Positions 36,437 to 46,079 are shown, counted from the stretch's first letter. The stretch: 64,000 bases of DNA from an uncultured Synechococcaceae cyanobacterium (GCA_902536065.1 CACAVZ010000003.1:62001-126000); one strand, 5' to 3'. Notes: generated by a model from the letters alone, not told the origin. Numbers and translations are program-made.

Positions 36437-37642
36437 TCAGGGTAATATCGGTCTTATTATAGGCCCATTGAATCCAGAATTTATTAATTTTTCTCTAATC
36501 AAATCAAAGTATTGCCAAGCTAATATTAAAACCACAGTTTTTTCTTCATTAAAAAGAATATTTTTATCATATACTTTCAAAGATGTTCCAGGCATATAAA
36601 GTCCAAATTTATCTTGATTTTCGTCTACTAGATATTCTATATAATTTTCTAAATCAAAATTCTTAACTAAAATACCTGTACTATGAGAAGCTCCAAAACC
36701 AACTATCTTAAATTTTTTAATCCTGTAAAAATCTAATTTCTCTTTTAAAGAAGTTTTTGATACTTGAATTAATTTTTCAAGACCTTTAATCTCAATTTCT
36801 GTTGAAAATCTCTCTAGATTAAAGTTTATACTGGATTTATTCTCACAACCTTTTTCTAAATAAAATCTAATAGTACCTCCCCTTAATTCAGAAATTATAT
36901 ATTTTGATATTTTTAGGCCTGATCTTTTACATAATCTTTTCATTGAATTTATGTTAAAATATGAATAATGTTCATGATAAATGTAATCAAATAAACCTTT
37001 AGAAAATTGAAGAGGATGATATCCAGTTTGTATAATAATCCGAGAATCTGAATCCTTCATCATTAACTTAGCTGTCTGGAGTGCTTTCAAAGGGTTATTC
37101 ATATTAGCTAAAACATTATTAAAGGAAATAAAATCAAATTTCTGACAAATTTCACTCTCTTTTAATAACTGAGTCAAATTCTCGTCAAAATATGCATTTA
37201 TTGTTCGCCTACCTATTTTATTTGCATATTTTGCTACTGAATCCGCTGGTTCTACCCCTATTGCATTAAAACCTAAACTTGAACAAGCCTCTAAAAATGA
37301 ACCATCATTGCTACCAACATCTAAAATATCTATACTTTTTTGATCTTTACGAATAGATAATAATGATCTTGCATATTCTAAAAATGAACTTGTTAGTCCA
37401 GGAGTAACTTTAGAGTTATATAAATATTTTGTGTAAGACTCCTGAGGAGGGACTTGAATACCTAATTGAAGATGACTACATTCACTGCAGTAATAAAGTT
37501 CTAAAGGGTAATTTTTCTTTTTTAAACTAATATCTAATGAAGGAGAATATAAATCAGTGAGAGGTGAATCAACCAACTTCAATATTTTATTAATATTTTC
37601 AGAATTGCAGCATAAACATTTAATTTTTAAGTTTTCATTCAT
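36437..37642 (-). CDS. Sugar C-methyltransferase-like SAM enzyme with zinc-binding N-terminus
   Basis: From the ATG at 37642 the protein has 401 residues. An N-terminal zinc-binding part has CLCCNSENI near residue 8 and CSECSHLQLG near 50; a SAM domain has DVGSNDGSFLEA near 105; and a C-terminal GFGASHSTG domain near 310 completes the layout of NDP-sugar C-methyltransferases (TylC3 type). These add a methyl to a keto-deoxysugar on its nucleotide. An upstream ATG at 37690 would add 16 hydrophobic residues and is less likely, since family members start just before the CxxC. It is in a module with another methyltransferase and an epimerase. Confidence 0.82.
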   Translation of the reverse strand: MNENLKIKCLCCNSENINKILKLVDSPLTDLYSPSLDISLKKKNYPLELYYCSECSHLQLGIQVPPQESYTKYLYNSKVTPGLTSSFLEYARSLLSIRKDQKSIDILDVGSNDGSFLEACSSLGFNAIGVEPADSVAKYANKIGRRTINAYFDENLTQLLKESEICQKFDFISFNNVLANMNNPLKALQTAKLMMKDSDSRIIIQTGYHPLQFSKGLFDYIYHEHYSYFNINSMKRLCKRSGLKISKYIISELRGGTIRFYLEKGCENKSSINFNLERFSTEIEIKGLEKLIQVSKTSLKEKLDFYRIKKFKIVGFGASHSTGILVKNFDLENYIEYLVDENQDKFGLYMPGTSLKVYDKNILFNEEKTVVLILAWQYFDLIREKLINSGFNGPIIRPILP

Positions 37643-37845
37643 GGAGAAATTTAAGGCTATCTTTTTTCTGATGAGCAAAAGAACTATCAAGAAAGGCAGA
37701 AATAATAATATCTTTTAGGAGATGAAAGCTTTTATTTACCTTCAAAAGTATATCATTTTCTTAAATAATATTACTTTATAGTGAATAAGAATTATCCTCA
37801 AATTAGTTAGTAAACTAATGTTAACTTTTTATGTTTTATACTATT

Positions 37846-38949
37846 TCATAATTTAGGAGCATTATTAAAAATTGAGTAAACATTCTTAAAATTATATTCA
37901 CTAATTAAAGAATTCTTAAATTTTTCACTGTATCGAGGATGAACTCCCAATAGAATTACAGTTTTTAAGGGATCAATATTTTTTTTATTGCTTGAAATTC
38001 TAATATCACAATTGGCAATAAATTTACCTTTTTTATTAGGGGAATCATCAAATAAGAAATGAATCTGATCTTTTGTATTTGTTAATTGTAAAAAACGGTC
38101 ACTATTATGGCCAATACCAAATATTGCAATTTTATAAACTGAATTTCTTATATACTTCTTCCAAGAATTAAGGTATTCGTCAAAAATCTCAAAATTGAAG
38201 TTTTGCTTTTTTTTATTAGTATTAGCGCTTAATTTCTTAATATTATCATCAACTAAATCAGATTTTTTAAGTATAAAACATAAGCTTGGTTCCATTAAAT
38301 ATTTTTCAGAATAAGTTTCAATACTATTCCAACCTTTATTAAGAAGCCAATCTGATAGGCTACTAAATGTAAAATACCATCTGTGTTGTTCCCATAAAAA
38401 AAGAGGGTTTTTATTACTTATAAATTGACTACAATCTGGTACTTCTAAAAATAAAATTCCTTGATCATTTAAATTTTGATTTAGTTTTCTCATGAGTTGA
38501 TCTATATTCTCAAAGTGTTCTAAATAATGCCTAATTATTATTAAGTCATATTTAATTTTTAATTCTTTTAAACTCTCGAAAATTATTTCTTCAGTTTTAT
38601 TTTCTACATGATCTCCAATCAATCCCCTTGTAATAGAAAATAAACAATCTATATTTGAGTTTTTTTCTTTTAATCTATTTGCTAAAGAAATATCTTTATA
38701 TGAAAAGCATAAAATATTTTTTACTGATTTAATACTTTTTGTTATTTTAATTGCAACCATATCTAAATGATCTTCTGGTTCGTTTGACTCAGACCATCCA
38801 GTTTCTGGTTTTAAAAGAGTAAAGGGTATTATGTTTTTTTGCCTAAGCAAACCATTTTCCTCAGATAGTTCTAATTCAAATGTTTCAGCTGAAAATGAGT
38901 CTTTATTATCCTCATAAAGGTTGCCAGTAGGACTATAGAAAAACTTCAT
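37846..38949 (-). CDS. SAM-dependent methyltransferase-like protein, two-domain
   Basis: This 367-residue protein has a class I methyltransferase-like middle: NILCFSYKDISL near residue 80, YDLIIIRHYLEHFENI near 135 and GILFLEVPDCSQF near 165. The SAM glycine loop is poorly kept (no GxGxG), so activity is uncertain. The C-terminal part has IAIFGIGHNSDRF near 273, a nucleotide-binding-like segment similar to the end of sugar C-methyltransferases. It overlaps the epimerase gene by 4 bases (coupled). A role in sugar decoration is inferred from the neighbours. Confidence 0.65.
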   Translation of the reverse strand: MKFFYSPTGNLYEDNKDSFSAETFELELSEENGLLRQKNIIPFTLLKPETGWSESNEPEDHLDMVAIKITKSIKSVKNILCFSYKDISLANRLKEKNSNIDCLFSITRGLIGDHVENKTEEIIFESLKELKIKYDLIIIRHYLEHFENIDQLMRKLNQNLNDQGILFLEVPDCSQFISNKNPLFLWEQHRWYFTFSSLSDWLLNKGWNSIETYSEKYLMEPSLCFILKKSDLVDDNIKKLSANTNKKKQNFNFEIFDEYLNSWKKYIRNSVYKIAIFGIGHNSDRFLQLTNTKDQIHFLFDDSPNKKGKFIANCDIRISSNKKNIDPLKTVILLGVHPRYSEKFKNSLISEYNFKNVYSIFNNAPKL

Positions 38950-39794
38950 AAACTTTCATTCAAATAATTATCTATTGCTTTATGGGGAGAAGTAAAACTA
39001 AAGTCTTTAATTATAGTTTTTAATTTAGCATTATCATATGAATGATTCACAGGAATGCCTGTTCTATCTAACTCTATAATTTTACATTCAATTATTTTAG
39101 AAATATATTCTGCAATACTTCGGTAAGAAAAACTTTTGCCACTAGCAATATTGAAAATCCCGAAATAATCACTTATACATAATTTAATTATAATATTTGC
39201 AGCATCTTCTAATAGGATAAATTCTCTTTTTTCATTTCCAGCACCCCATAATTTTATAATCTTATTTTTCTGTGCTGAATAGACAAACCCCCCAGGATGA
39301 TAACCATTTATGTCTTTGATATCATAAATAAGTGGGGGTCTAATAATCAATAATCTTTGCTTATCAATTAACTGGGTATATAAGATTTCACTTTGAAGTT
39401 TATGTTCACCATATTTACTAGTAGGTATAAGATTACTATTTTCATTAAATTTATATTGATTATTTTTCTCTCCATAAACAGCACATGAAGATAGGTAAAC
39501 TACTTTTGATATTTGATCACATAAACAATAAGATAAATTTTTAGTTATTAAATCGTTATATTTTTTTATTTCATCACTATCTCCTTGCTGTCTTTTTATT
39601 GAAGCCAGAATAATGATAATATTTGGATTTATATCTTTTATTCTTTTTTTTATTGAAGATATATTGGCCTCCCTTGATAAGTCAATATCATTTTTATCTA
39701 AATTAAAAACATTAAATTTTCTACTTTCTTTTAATATTTCTGATATTTTGCTCCCAATAAGACCATTTCCTCCTAATAGTAGAATTGTATACAT
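38946..39794 (-). CDS. NAD-dependent nucleotide-sugar epimerase/dehydratase (extended SDR)
   Basis: The 282-residue protein has the Rossmann start LLLGGNGLIGSKI (GxxGxxG) at residues 5-17, LSSCAVYG near 100, the active-site Tyr and Lys in SKYGEHK near 125, and the IRPPLIY segment near 150. It would oxidise, epimerise or reduce an NDP-sugar; substrate unknown. Its stop overlaps the next gene, and it is the first of the three-gene module with the two methyltransferases. Confidence 0.88.
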   Translation of the reverse strand: MYTILLLGGNGLIGSKISEILKESRKFNVFNLDKNDIDLSREANISSIKKRIKDINPNIIIILASIKRQQGDSDEIKKYNDLITKNLSYCLCDQISKVVYLSSCAVYGEKNNQYKFNENSNLIPTSKYGEHKLQSEILYTQLIDKQRLLIIRPPLIYDIKDINGYHPGGFVYSAQKNKIIKLWGAGNEKREFILLEDAANIIIKLCISDYFGIFNIASGKSFSYRSIAEYISKIIECKIIELDRTGIPVNHSYDNAKLKTIIKDFSFTSPHKAIDNYLNESL

Positions 39795-40091
39795 ATTTAT
39801 GTTTTTAAAATCGTACTAGTGTTTATAGTATTACACTTGTAAATTGTAAATACTTAATAAATATAATTCTTAAATTTGATACTTATAATGGTTATCTTTT
39901 ATGGAATAAAATATTTCCAGATATCAAAATTTCAAACATATTGTATGCTTTCAATACATTAGATCTAAATTGATTTCTTATAAAAAAAATTTTTATTTTC
40001 CTCTAAAGTTCCTAAAAGCATATAAAATTCAATCTATTAATTACAGACGCCCTTTTGATTCGTCTTTGTTAAAATAGATTTTATTTTGATT

Positions 40092-40292
40092 ATGAGTAAA
40101 GGATTTGCTACAGATAATATAATTTCCAAAAAATCGAAAAAAAAAGTAATTTTAAATGAACCTAAAGGTAGACTAATATCTTGGTCTCCATGGCCACCAG
40201 CTAACTTTCAGACAAGATATCCTGCTTTCCCTTTTGTTCTTACAATATTAATCATAGTAATTGGGCAATGGTATCTTTCTCTACTAAGATAA
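40092..40292 (+). CDS. 66-aa small membrane protein
   Basis: The ATG at 40092 is the likely start; a TTG two codons upstream is also in frame. The N-terminal half is basic and polar (SKKSKKKV), followed by SWSPWPPANFQTRYPAFP and one membrane span at about residues 46-64. This looks like a single-span membrane protein of the type kept in picocyanobacteria. Family unknown. The preceding 297-base spacer (39795-40091) shows only AT-rich sequence with possible promoters. Confidence 0.65.
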   Translation: MSKGFATDNIISKKSKKKVILNEPKGRLISWSPWPPANFQTRYPAFPFVLTILIIVIGQWYLSLLR

Positions 40293-40346
40293 CCTGAAAC
40301 TGGTTTTTTATTCAAATTTTTGATGAATTGAGTCTAAGAATTTATT

Positions 40347-40931
40347 TTGTTTTTTTCAATTTTATTATTTGCCCATTTACAGGCTGCGATCATACCAATA
40401 TTTTTAGGAATTAGATCGTCCAATAAATTTAAACATCTTAGCAATAATAAATTCATACCTTTCGGTTTTATTTTTTTAGGATTAGCATCAATTTCTGAAA
40501 TGATAGATCATACCCAAACATCTTGGATTTATGTAGATCATTCCTCTTTTTTTAATTGGTTATTTTATTCTTTCCTATCTTTAGGCCTAACATGTTTATC
40601 AATATCAGTAATAAAAAATAAATTAAATCAAGCAACTACCTTTTGTATTTCTTTATTTTCAATATTCTCATATTTTTTATTTGATAAAACTATTTCTCTT
40701 CTTTTTCAAGTAATAATAAGTATCTTTCTTATAATAAATTGGCAGAGAATTTTTAAAGATTGGCTTTTTATCTTGTACCCAATATTTGGTATTTTTTTTA
40801 CTACTTTATTTGGAACAAAACTCTCAATTAGTGGGGATCAATTTTGGCATATTTTAATAGGACCATCTGGAACAATCAGCGTTATTACCTTTTATTTAGT
40901 GCTAAAGAGATCGGACAAAAAATTTACTTAA
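40347..40931 (+). CDS. Integral membrane protein of unknown function, 194 aa
   Basis: This is almost entirely hydrophobic, with about six membrane spans. A short polar part has EMIDHTQTSWIYVDHSS near residue 51, with His and Asp residues that could bind a metal. It starts with TTG at 40347. The next gene (a secreted 109-aa protein) begins 7 bases after its stop. No family was recognised. It is part of the small-gene group between the island and the Tic20-like gene. Confidence 0.7.
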   Translation: MFFSILLFAHLQAAIIPIFLGIRSSNKFKHLSNNKFIPFGFIFLGLASISEMIDHTQTSWIYVDHSSFFNWLFYSFLSLGLTCLSISVIKNKLNQATTFCISLFSIFSYFLFDKTISLLFQVIISIFLIINWQRIFKDWLFILYPIFGIFFTTLFGTKLSISGDQFWHILIGPSGTISVITFYLVLKRSDKKFT

Positions 40932-40938
40932 GATAATT

Positions 40939-41268
40939 ATGAAAATATTTGTATTTACGATTTTTATAGCGTGTTTAGTCATAACAATCTCCCCAATTGA
41001 AATTTTTGCTGATACGGCACTTGATATTTATATGAATGATTTTTATTCTAAATCGAATGAAGCAAGCCAGATACTTGAAGAAATCGAAAATAGTTTAAAA
41101 GAGGGCTCAAGGAAAAAAGTATGCTCTAGACAAAGAGAAGCCGCAAGACTAGGCTTATTAGCTAATAAATCATTAATCAAAGCCTTTGAAATACAAGGGG
41201 CTAATCCACCAATGCAAGCAATAAAGGCAAGTCAACAAAGATGGGAATCTATTCTGAATGAGTGTTGA
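40939..41268 (+). CDS. Secreted small helical protein, 109 aa
   Basis: A signal peptide spans residues 1-25 (ending IFAD). The mature part is helical and charged (SNEASQILEEIENSLKEG) with VCSRQREAARLG near residue 60 and one Cys at the very end. It is likely exported to the lumen or periplasm. No function is recognised. It follows the 194-aa membrane protein by 7 bases, so co-transcription is likely. Confidence 0.7.
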   Translation: MKIFVFTIFIACLVITISPIEIFADTALDIYMNDFYSKSNEASQILEEIENSLKEGSRKKVCSRQREAARLGLLANKSLIKAFEIQGANPPMQAIKASQQRWESILNEC

Positions 41269-41295
41269 AGAAAGTCAGTAAATCTATAAATCTTT

Positions 41296-41730
41296 TTAAA
41301 TTTGCATTCTTACAGATTTACTAATTAAGGGGATTTCAGGTTCAACTCCATATAAACATTGAGAAATCGAATAGATAAAAATACATAGTGTAAACACAAA
41401 AATAATTGAGCCTAATTCAACTATGGGAAATATTCTCAAGAGATACGAAATTATTATCAAAGCGATATCAATAAGTAATGCCTGGCATGCGTTATATCTA
41501 ACGAAATAGGGAACTTTTGGATTTCTTGCTAATCCAGCAAACAAAATTATAAATAATAAAAAGCTACCAAAAGGCAAAGATTTTTCAATTATTGCTATTG
41601 GAAAAGTTAGAAATAATAGTATTTTTAAAAAAGAATATTTATAAAACAAATAATATCCAAAAGGTATTGATGCCTTTAACGGTAAAGTATATAAAAATAC
41701 TGATGAGAGTCTCTGGAATATCTGATTCAA
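41296..41730 (-). CDS. Tic20-family membrane protein
   Basis: The 144-residue protein has four membrane spans and the Tic20 pattern: RNPKVPYFVRYNACQALLIDI near residue 70, the conserved loop between spans 2 and 3, and SISQCLYG near 122. Tic20 is the channel protein of the plastid inner envelope; cyanobacterial homologues are of uncertain function. It is convergent with the 109-aa secreted protein gene. Confidence 0.85.
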   Translation of the reverse strand: MNQIFQRLSSVFLYTLPLKASIPFGYYLFYKYSFLKILLFLTFPIAIIEKSLPFGSFLLFIILFAGLARNPKVPYFVRYNACQALLIDIALIIISYLLRIFPIVELGSIIFVFTLCIFIYSISQCLYGVEPEIPLISKSVRMQI

Positions 41731-41862
41731 TATGTTGTTAAAATTTAATACTAATACTTTAACCTAATTTTTCTAAACTTAATTAAAGAACCAGCCTCGA
41801 AAATCTCAAATTTTGCAGATGGTTATTAAATATTAGATAATTGATTAAGGTTCATAATTAAA

Positions 41863-42252
41863 ATGCGTATCCTACATACAATGTTGAGAGTTGGAGATCT
41901 AGATAAATCTATAGATTTCTATGTCAATAGATTAGGTATGAATTTATTAAGAAAAAAGGATTACCCTAATGGAAAGTTCACTTTGGCATTTGTTGGTTAT
42001 GGCTCTGAAAAAGAAAACTCAGTAATTGAATTAACCTATAATTGGGGCAAAAAGTCTGAAGACTATAAGCTTGGAGATAAATATGGTCATATAGCTATTG
42101 GAGTAAAAGATATTCATCTTATTTGCCAAGGATTAGAAAATAATGGTTGTAAAATAACTACCAAACCTAAAACAATGAAAAACAGTACTACTGTCTTAGC
42201 CTTTGTGGAGGATCCAGATGGATATAAAATAGAACTTATTGAAAGAGATTAA
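41863..42252 (+). CDS. gloA: Lactoylglutathione lyase (glyoxalase I)
   Basis: GloA isomerises the hemithioacetal of methylglyoxal and glutathione to S-lactoylglutathione, detoxifying methylglyoxal. The 129-residue protein has the expected metal ligands: His5 ([10 protein letters not shown]), Glu56 (VIELTY), His74 (YGHIAIGV) and Glu122 (KIELIE), with [11 protein letters not shown] near 20. Length is typical. The 263 bases after it contain no gene that I can support. Confidence 0.94.
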   Translation: MRILHTMLRVGDLDKSIDFYVNRLGMNLLRKKDYPNGKFTLAFVGYGSEKENSVIELTYNWGKKSEDYKLGDKYGHIAIGVKDIHLICQGLENNGCKITTKPKTMKNSTTVLAFVEDPDGYKIELIERD

Positions 42253-42515
42253 AAGTTAGGGCGTTTTAACTAAATAAACAAATAAATAAATTCTAAAAAG
42301 ATTGCATCAAATATATCGTTTTCAATTATCTGGGAAAATACCAATAAAACTATATTGGATATATTCTGCAGTTTCAATTGCTGTAAAAGATTATTCCTAA
42401 GACGAGGAATTATTAAAAATAAAATAAAAACATTAAACAATCTATATTAAATCTATTTAGGTTCTGTAGACAATCCATATAGATTTATATATCATAGAAT
42501 TATCTTATAAAGCTT

Positions 42516-43013
42516 ATGCCTAGTAATTGGTCAAAAATAAGAGATGAATGGCTTGATAGAACCGCAGTTGCGAAAGATGATGCTAAATGGGCATTAGAAG
42601 CTTTAATTAATTCTGAAGAAGAGTTATTTGAAATAGAACAAAAAATAAAGAATAAAGAGGACGCTATAAGCCAAGTAAAATTTTTGAAGAAAAAGGTTAA
42701 AGAAACTATTTCCTCTAAAGAAATTAGTCTCGATGATATTGCATTAAATACTTCAAATTCAAACAAAGTACAGATCTCAGTACCATCAAATCTTACTTAT
42801 CTTTTGAAAGTTTGGGCCGCAGCAGAAGGAAGAGATCTATCAAGTGTTGCTTTTCAATGTTTAGAAACTGGTATAAGGGAAATGAAAAGCAAAGGTTCAA
42901 TACCTTCAATAGCAGTAAATAGATATGACTCGGCCTGTCAAAAGAGGATTGCATTAGCAGAAGTTAACAATCTATTGGAGAAATACGAATTAGCTCAGGA
43001 TGAAATCAAATAA
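42516..43013 (+). CDS. Coiled-coil protein with possible ribbon-helix-helix segment
   Basis: The 165-residue protein has an N-terminal acidic helical or coiled-coil half (about residues 20-75) and a second half, VQISVPSNLTYLLKVWAAAEGRDLSSVAFQCLETGI at 87-122, which resembles the strand-helix-helix of ribbon-helix-helix DNA-binding domains. It begins a two-gene set with the GIY-YIG-like gene 2 bases downstream. DNA binding is inferred from the pattern only; no known family was recognised. Confidence 0.6.
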   Translation: MPSNWSKIRDEWLDRTAVAKDDAKWALEALINSEEELFEIEQKIKNKEDAISQVKFLKKKVKETISSKEISLDDIALNTSNSNKVQISVPSNLTYLLKVWAAAEGRDLSSVAFQCLETGIREMKSKGSIPSIAVNRYDSACQKRIALAEVNNLLEKYELAQDEIK

Positions 43014-43015
43014 TT

Positions 43016-43408
43016 ATGAATAACAGAAAAATCATTAAAGGATACAAAACATTAATATCATCAAGATTTAGAGTAGATACTTCTGTAGATAAATCTAAAG
43101 ATGGAATAATTTATACTCTTTATTCTGATGCATTTAATTCACTTAAAGTTGGTTTTGCTGAAAATGATAAGGTACTAGAAAAAAAATTATCAAGTGAAGC
43201 ATTGATATTATTGGATATGAAAAAAGGCAAAAAGAAAGATCTATGTTTATTAATAACCACTCTAAAAGAACTTGGCATCAAATATTCAGACAATTTTTAT
43301 TTCAAATACTCAGGTTCTTTAATGAGACACTTATCTACTTTAGGTTGGCCTGTTGGAAGATCACTTTATAAACAAAGAAAGATTAAAAAAGAACTTGTAT
43401 GTGCATAA
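43016..43408 (+). CDS. GIY-YIG-like small protein
   Basis: The 130-residue protein has GIIYTLYSDAFNSLKVGFAEN at 30-50, which matches the two short strands of GIY-YIG/MUG113-type domains (YTLY as GIY, KVGF as YIG). A basic C-terminal part follows, with KGKKKDLCLL and WPVGRSLYKQRK. Whether it has nuclease activity is unclear. It is 2 bases after the coiled-coil/RHH-like gene, so both are likely one operon. It is convergent with the pentapeptide-repeat gene. Confidence 0.55.
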   Translation: MNNRKIIKGYKTLISSRFRVDTSVDKSKDGIIYTLYSDAFNSLKVGFAENDKVLEKKLSSEALILLDMKKGKKKDLCLLITTLKELGIKYSDNFYFKYSGSLMRHLSTLGWPVGRSLYKQRKIKKELVCA

Positions 43409-43410
43409 AT

Positions 43411-43884
43411 TTAAATGTAATCGCACTCTAAAGTTTCTCTGGTTTCTCTATTTGTAATTGGATTAGTTCCAGTGGCACTTTCACAAAATTTCCTAATAAT
43501 ATCTTTTGGCAAAAAAACATTTGTAAAGTCTGCGCCTTGTATTTTTACATTTTCAAACTGGGTACTATAAGCAAAAGAATCTTCCAAGTTAGTATTTGAT
43601 AAATCTGTTCCATCTAAAACAGCCGAGTCTAAAGTTACTTCTCTTAAGTTGGAGTTACTTAAATTAGTATCTTTCAATTTTGCTCCATAAAGAGTTGCAT
43701 TTTGGAGCTCACAACCTGACAAATTTGCGTCTTGTAAATCAGTCAAATAGAAAGTTGCTCCTTTTAAATCAGATCCAGAAAAATCAGCCCCTACCAAAGA
43801 TTGTTTACCATAATCCAACGCAGCGAAGCTTCTAGAAGGGAGGGTTAAAACAACTATTAAAAAAGTTAAAATTATAAATCTCAT
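43411..43884 (-). CDS. Exported pentapeptide-repeat protein
   Basis: A signal peptide covers residues 1-21 (ending SFA). The mature part, about residues 28-120, is a run of A(D/N)LXX pentapeptide repeats (ADFSGS, ANLSGC, TNLSNS, TDLSNT, ADFTNV), which fold into a right-handed beta-helix. A short C-terminal part has two cysteines (KFCESAT, TLECDYI). Lumenal pentapeptide proteins are common in cyanobacteria, but their function is not established. It is convergent with the GIY-YIG-like gene. Confidence 0.88.
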   Translation of the reverse strand: MRFIILTFLIVVLTLPSRSFAALDYGKQSLVGADFSGSDLKGATFYLTDLQDANLSGCELQNATLYGAKLKDTNLSNSNLREVTLDSAVLDGTDLSNTNLEDSFAYSTQFENVKIQGADFTNVFLPKDIIRKFCESATGTNPITNRETRETLECDYI

Positions 43885-43991
43885 TTGTTTGAGGAGTATT
43901 TCAATAAATTCTAACTTCTTAAGCTGAAATCTAAAAACTAATTATTTACTGAATGCTATATTTATTGAAATAACGAATCACTTAATAGGTT

Positions 43992-45641
43992 TTGGATATA
44001 AGTCCTTATGATGCAATTGTTGTTGGTTCTGGAGCTACAGGAGGAATAGCAGCACTTACATTAGCAGAACAGGGGATCAAAGTTTTAGTAATAGAAGCAG
44101 GGCCTCAAGTTAAAAGACATGAAGCTAGTAATCATGAGCCAAGAAGTACATTTAAAAGATTTTCAGGAGTTTTAACAAAAAAACATACCAATCAATGCCA
44201 ACATCCTGGTTATTGGAAAAATAATCCTGATTTATATTCAAATGAATTGAAGCATCCTTATGACTTCCCCAAAAATAAGCCTTTCCTTTGGACTCAAGGT
44301 AAACAGTATGGGGGCAGATCATTAACTTGGGGAGGTATAACGTTAAGACTTTCCTCAGAAGATTTTCATCCAGCTAAAAAAGACGGATTCGGACCTAACT
44401 GGCCTATCTCATACGAAGAACTTTATCCTCACTATGATTTTATTGAAAACCTTTGCGGAATTTATGGACGAAAAGATGATATTAAGGAAGTCCCGAACGG
44501 TAAATATATTGGTGAAGTTCCTCTAACAGAAAACGAAAATATTTTTGGCAACAAAGTTAAATCAAAATTAAACTATCCATTTATCCAATCAAGAGGATTT
44601 GACCGTAATTCATCAGTAAAAGATAAAAAATGGCCCAATTCCTCTAGCGTAGGAAGCTCCTTAAAAAAAGCTTTAGATACTGGAAATGTACAAATAATTT
44701 CTAATTACTTAGTAAAGTCTTTTGAGATTAACAAGATAACAGAGCTTGCCTCAAAACTAACGATCGTACACCTAGAAAATGGGCACGAAGAAGTATTGAA
44801 TTGTGACTTAATTCTTCTTTGCGCATCTACAATTTCAACTCTGAGAATACTACTGAACTCAGAATACAAATCAAATTCCCTAGGTTTTAAAGATAATTCT
44901 GGGAAATTAGGCAAATACCTCATGGATCACATATCTATTTGTAGATTTTTTTCAGTCCCAAAAACAAAAAACTCAGATAAAACATTGGATAATCCTCCCG
45001 ATCTTTCTGGAGCAGGCAGCTTCTTTATTCCATTTGGTTCAAATTTACCAGAAATTGACGACATAAATTTCCATAGAGGTTATGGAATCTGGGGGGCAAT
45101 TGATAGATTAGGAATACCTAAATTTTTGCAAAAAGACAAAAATACATCAATTGGCTTTCTTATCGCCCATGGAGAGGTCCTTCCAAGAGAAACAAACTCA
45201 GTTTCTCTCTCCAAAAAAACAGATGAATGGGATATCCCAATTCCCTACATTGAATTCGAATGGGGCGAAAATGAGTTAAACATGGCAAAACATATGGAAA
45301 ATACAATACGAAAATCAATAAATGCTGCAAATGGAGAAATAAAAACTATTGACGAACTAATAAAAATCCCATTAGGGAGTTTATTTACAAAAAATTTGAT
45401 CGCACTTTCAGATAGTCCCCCTCCCCCAGGATATTACATACATGAAGTAGGAGGCGCACCTATGGGTACTAATGAAGAAAATAGCGTGGTTGATAAATTT
45501 AATAGAATATGGAGGTGTAAAAATGTATTTGTGCTAGATGGAGCTTGCTGGCCAACTTCATCTTGGCAAAGCCCAACACTTACAATGATGGCTGTGTGTA
45601 GAAGAGCGTGCTTAAATATTAAAAAGATTCAGAAGGAGTAA
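43992..45641 (+). CDS. GMC-family FAD-dependent oxidoreductase
   Basis: The 549-residue protein has the FAD dinucleotide motif VVGSGATGG at residues 11-19, GGRSLTWGG near 107, and the C-terminal GMC signature HEVGGAPMGT near 492, followed by VFVLDGACWPTSSWQSPT near 516. GMC enzymes oxidise alcohols or sugars. There is no signal peptide, so it is probably cytoplasmic or peripheral. It starts with TTG at 43992. Substrate unknown. It is convergent with the DUF2811 gene, overlapping its end by 23 bases. Confidence 0.9.
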   Translation: MDISPYDAIVVGSGATGGIAALTLAEQGIKVLVIEAGPQVKRHEASNHEPRSTFKRFSGVLTKKHTNQCQHPGYWKNNPDLYSNELKHPYDFPKNKPFLWTQGKQYGGRSLTWGGITLRLSSEDFHPAKKDGFGPNWPISYEELYPHYDFIENLCGIYGRKDDIKEVPNGKYIGEVPLTENENIFGNKVKSKLNYPFIQSRGFDRNSSVKDKKWPNSSSVGSSLKKALDTGNVQIISNYLVKSFEINKITELASKLTIVHLENGHEEVLNCDLILLCASTISTLRILLNSEYKSNSLGFKDNSGKLGKYLMDHISICRFFSVPKTKNSDKTLDNPPDLSGAGSFFIPFGSNLPEIDDINFHRGYGIWGAIDRLGIPKFLQKDKNTSIGFLIAHGEVLPRETNSVSLSKKTDEWDIPIPYIEFEWGENELNMAKHMENTIRKSINAANGEIKTIDELIKIPLGSLFTKNLIALSDSPPPPGYYIHEVGGAPMGTNEENSVVDKFNRIWRCKNVFVLDGACWPTSSWQSPTLTMMAVCRRACLNIKKIQKE

Positions 45642-45843
45642 ATAGTTGATTTAAATAAATCTCTGAGACAGAATTATCATTACATCCGTTTTGAACCAGA
45701 AAAGTAGCTAAAGCTGAATTTATAAGTTTATATTGATCCCAAGTTGGGTTACTTAAAACGAAATCTTTCATGGTGTTATAGAGGGTTTCAGAAAGCTCTG
45801 TTTCTAAAGAAATTTTATTTGAAGATAATTCCACGGGTTTCAT
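45619..45843 (-). CDS. DUF2811 small cyanobacterial protein
   Basis: The 74-residue protein matches DUF2811: an acidic SLETELSETLYNTM segment, then NPTWDQYKLINSALATFLVQNG at 32-53, and an IYLNQLF end. No catalytic residues or membrane parts are seen. It overlaps the end of the GMC gene on the opposite strand by 23 bases. Function unknown. Confidence 0.75.
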   Translation of the reverse strand: MKPVELSSNKISLETELSETLYNTMKDFVLSNPTWDQYKLINSALATFLVQNGCNDNSVSEIYLNQLFTPSESF

Positions 45844-45983
45844 ATCAGTCAGAATTGGTTGGCAGATTTGGTCTATAGATTTATAAATTTTCTACATTAA
45901 ACATAATTATGTTTTTTCCAAAAAAAGTCAAAAAATATTTAAAAGTAAATTTATTGAATTATCAAATGAGACTCATGTTATAT

Positions 45984-46010
45984 GTTAGTTTTTTTAAAAA
46001 CTGACTTTTT
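45984..46010 (+). terminator. Terminator-like hairpin with no upstream plus-strand gene close by
   Basis: GTTAGTTTTT pairs with AAAAACTGAC over ten positions (one G-U pair) with a two-base gap, followed directly by five T. The nearest plus-strand gene upstream (GMC) ends at 45641, with a minus-strand gene in between, so this may end a small RNA or act as a late terminator of the GMC transcript. Confidence 0.55.
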
Positions 46011-46079
46011 AATTAAGGAAATTGAATAGTTCTTAAAGAAAAGTCAACAATAATGTTGAAGTCCTGTTTTTTTTAAAAA

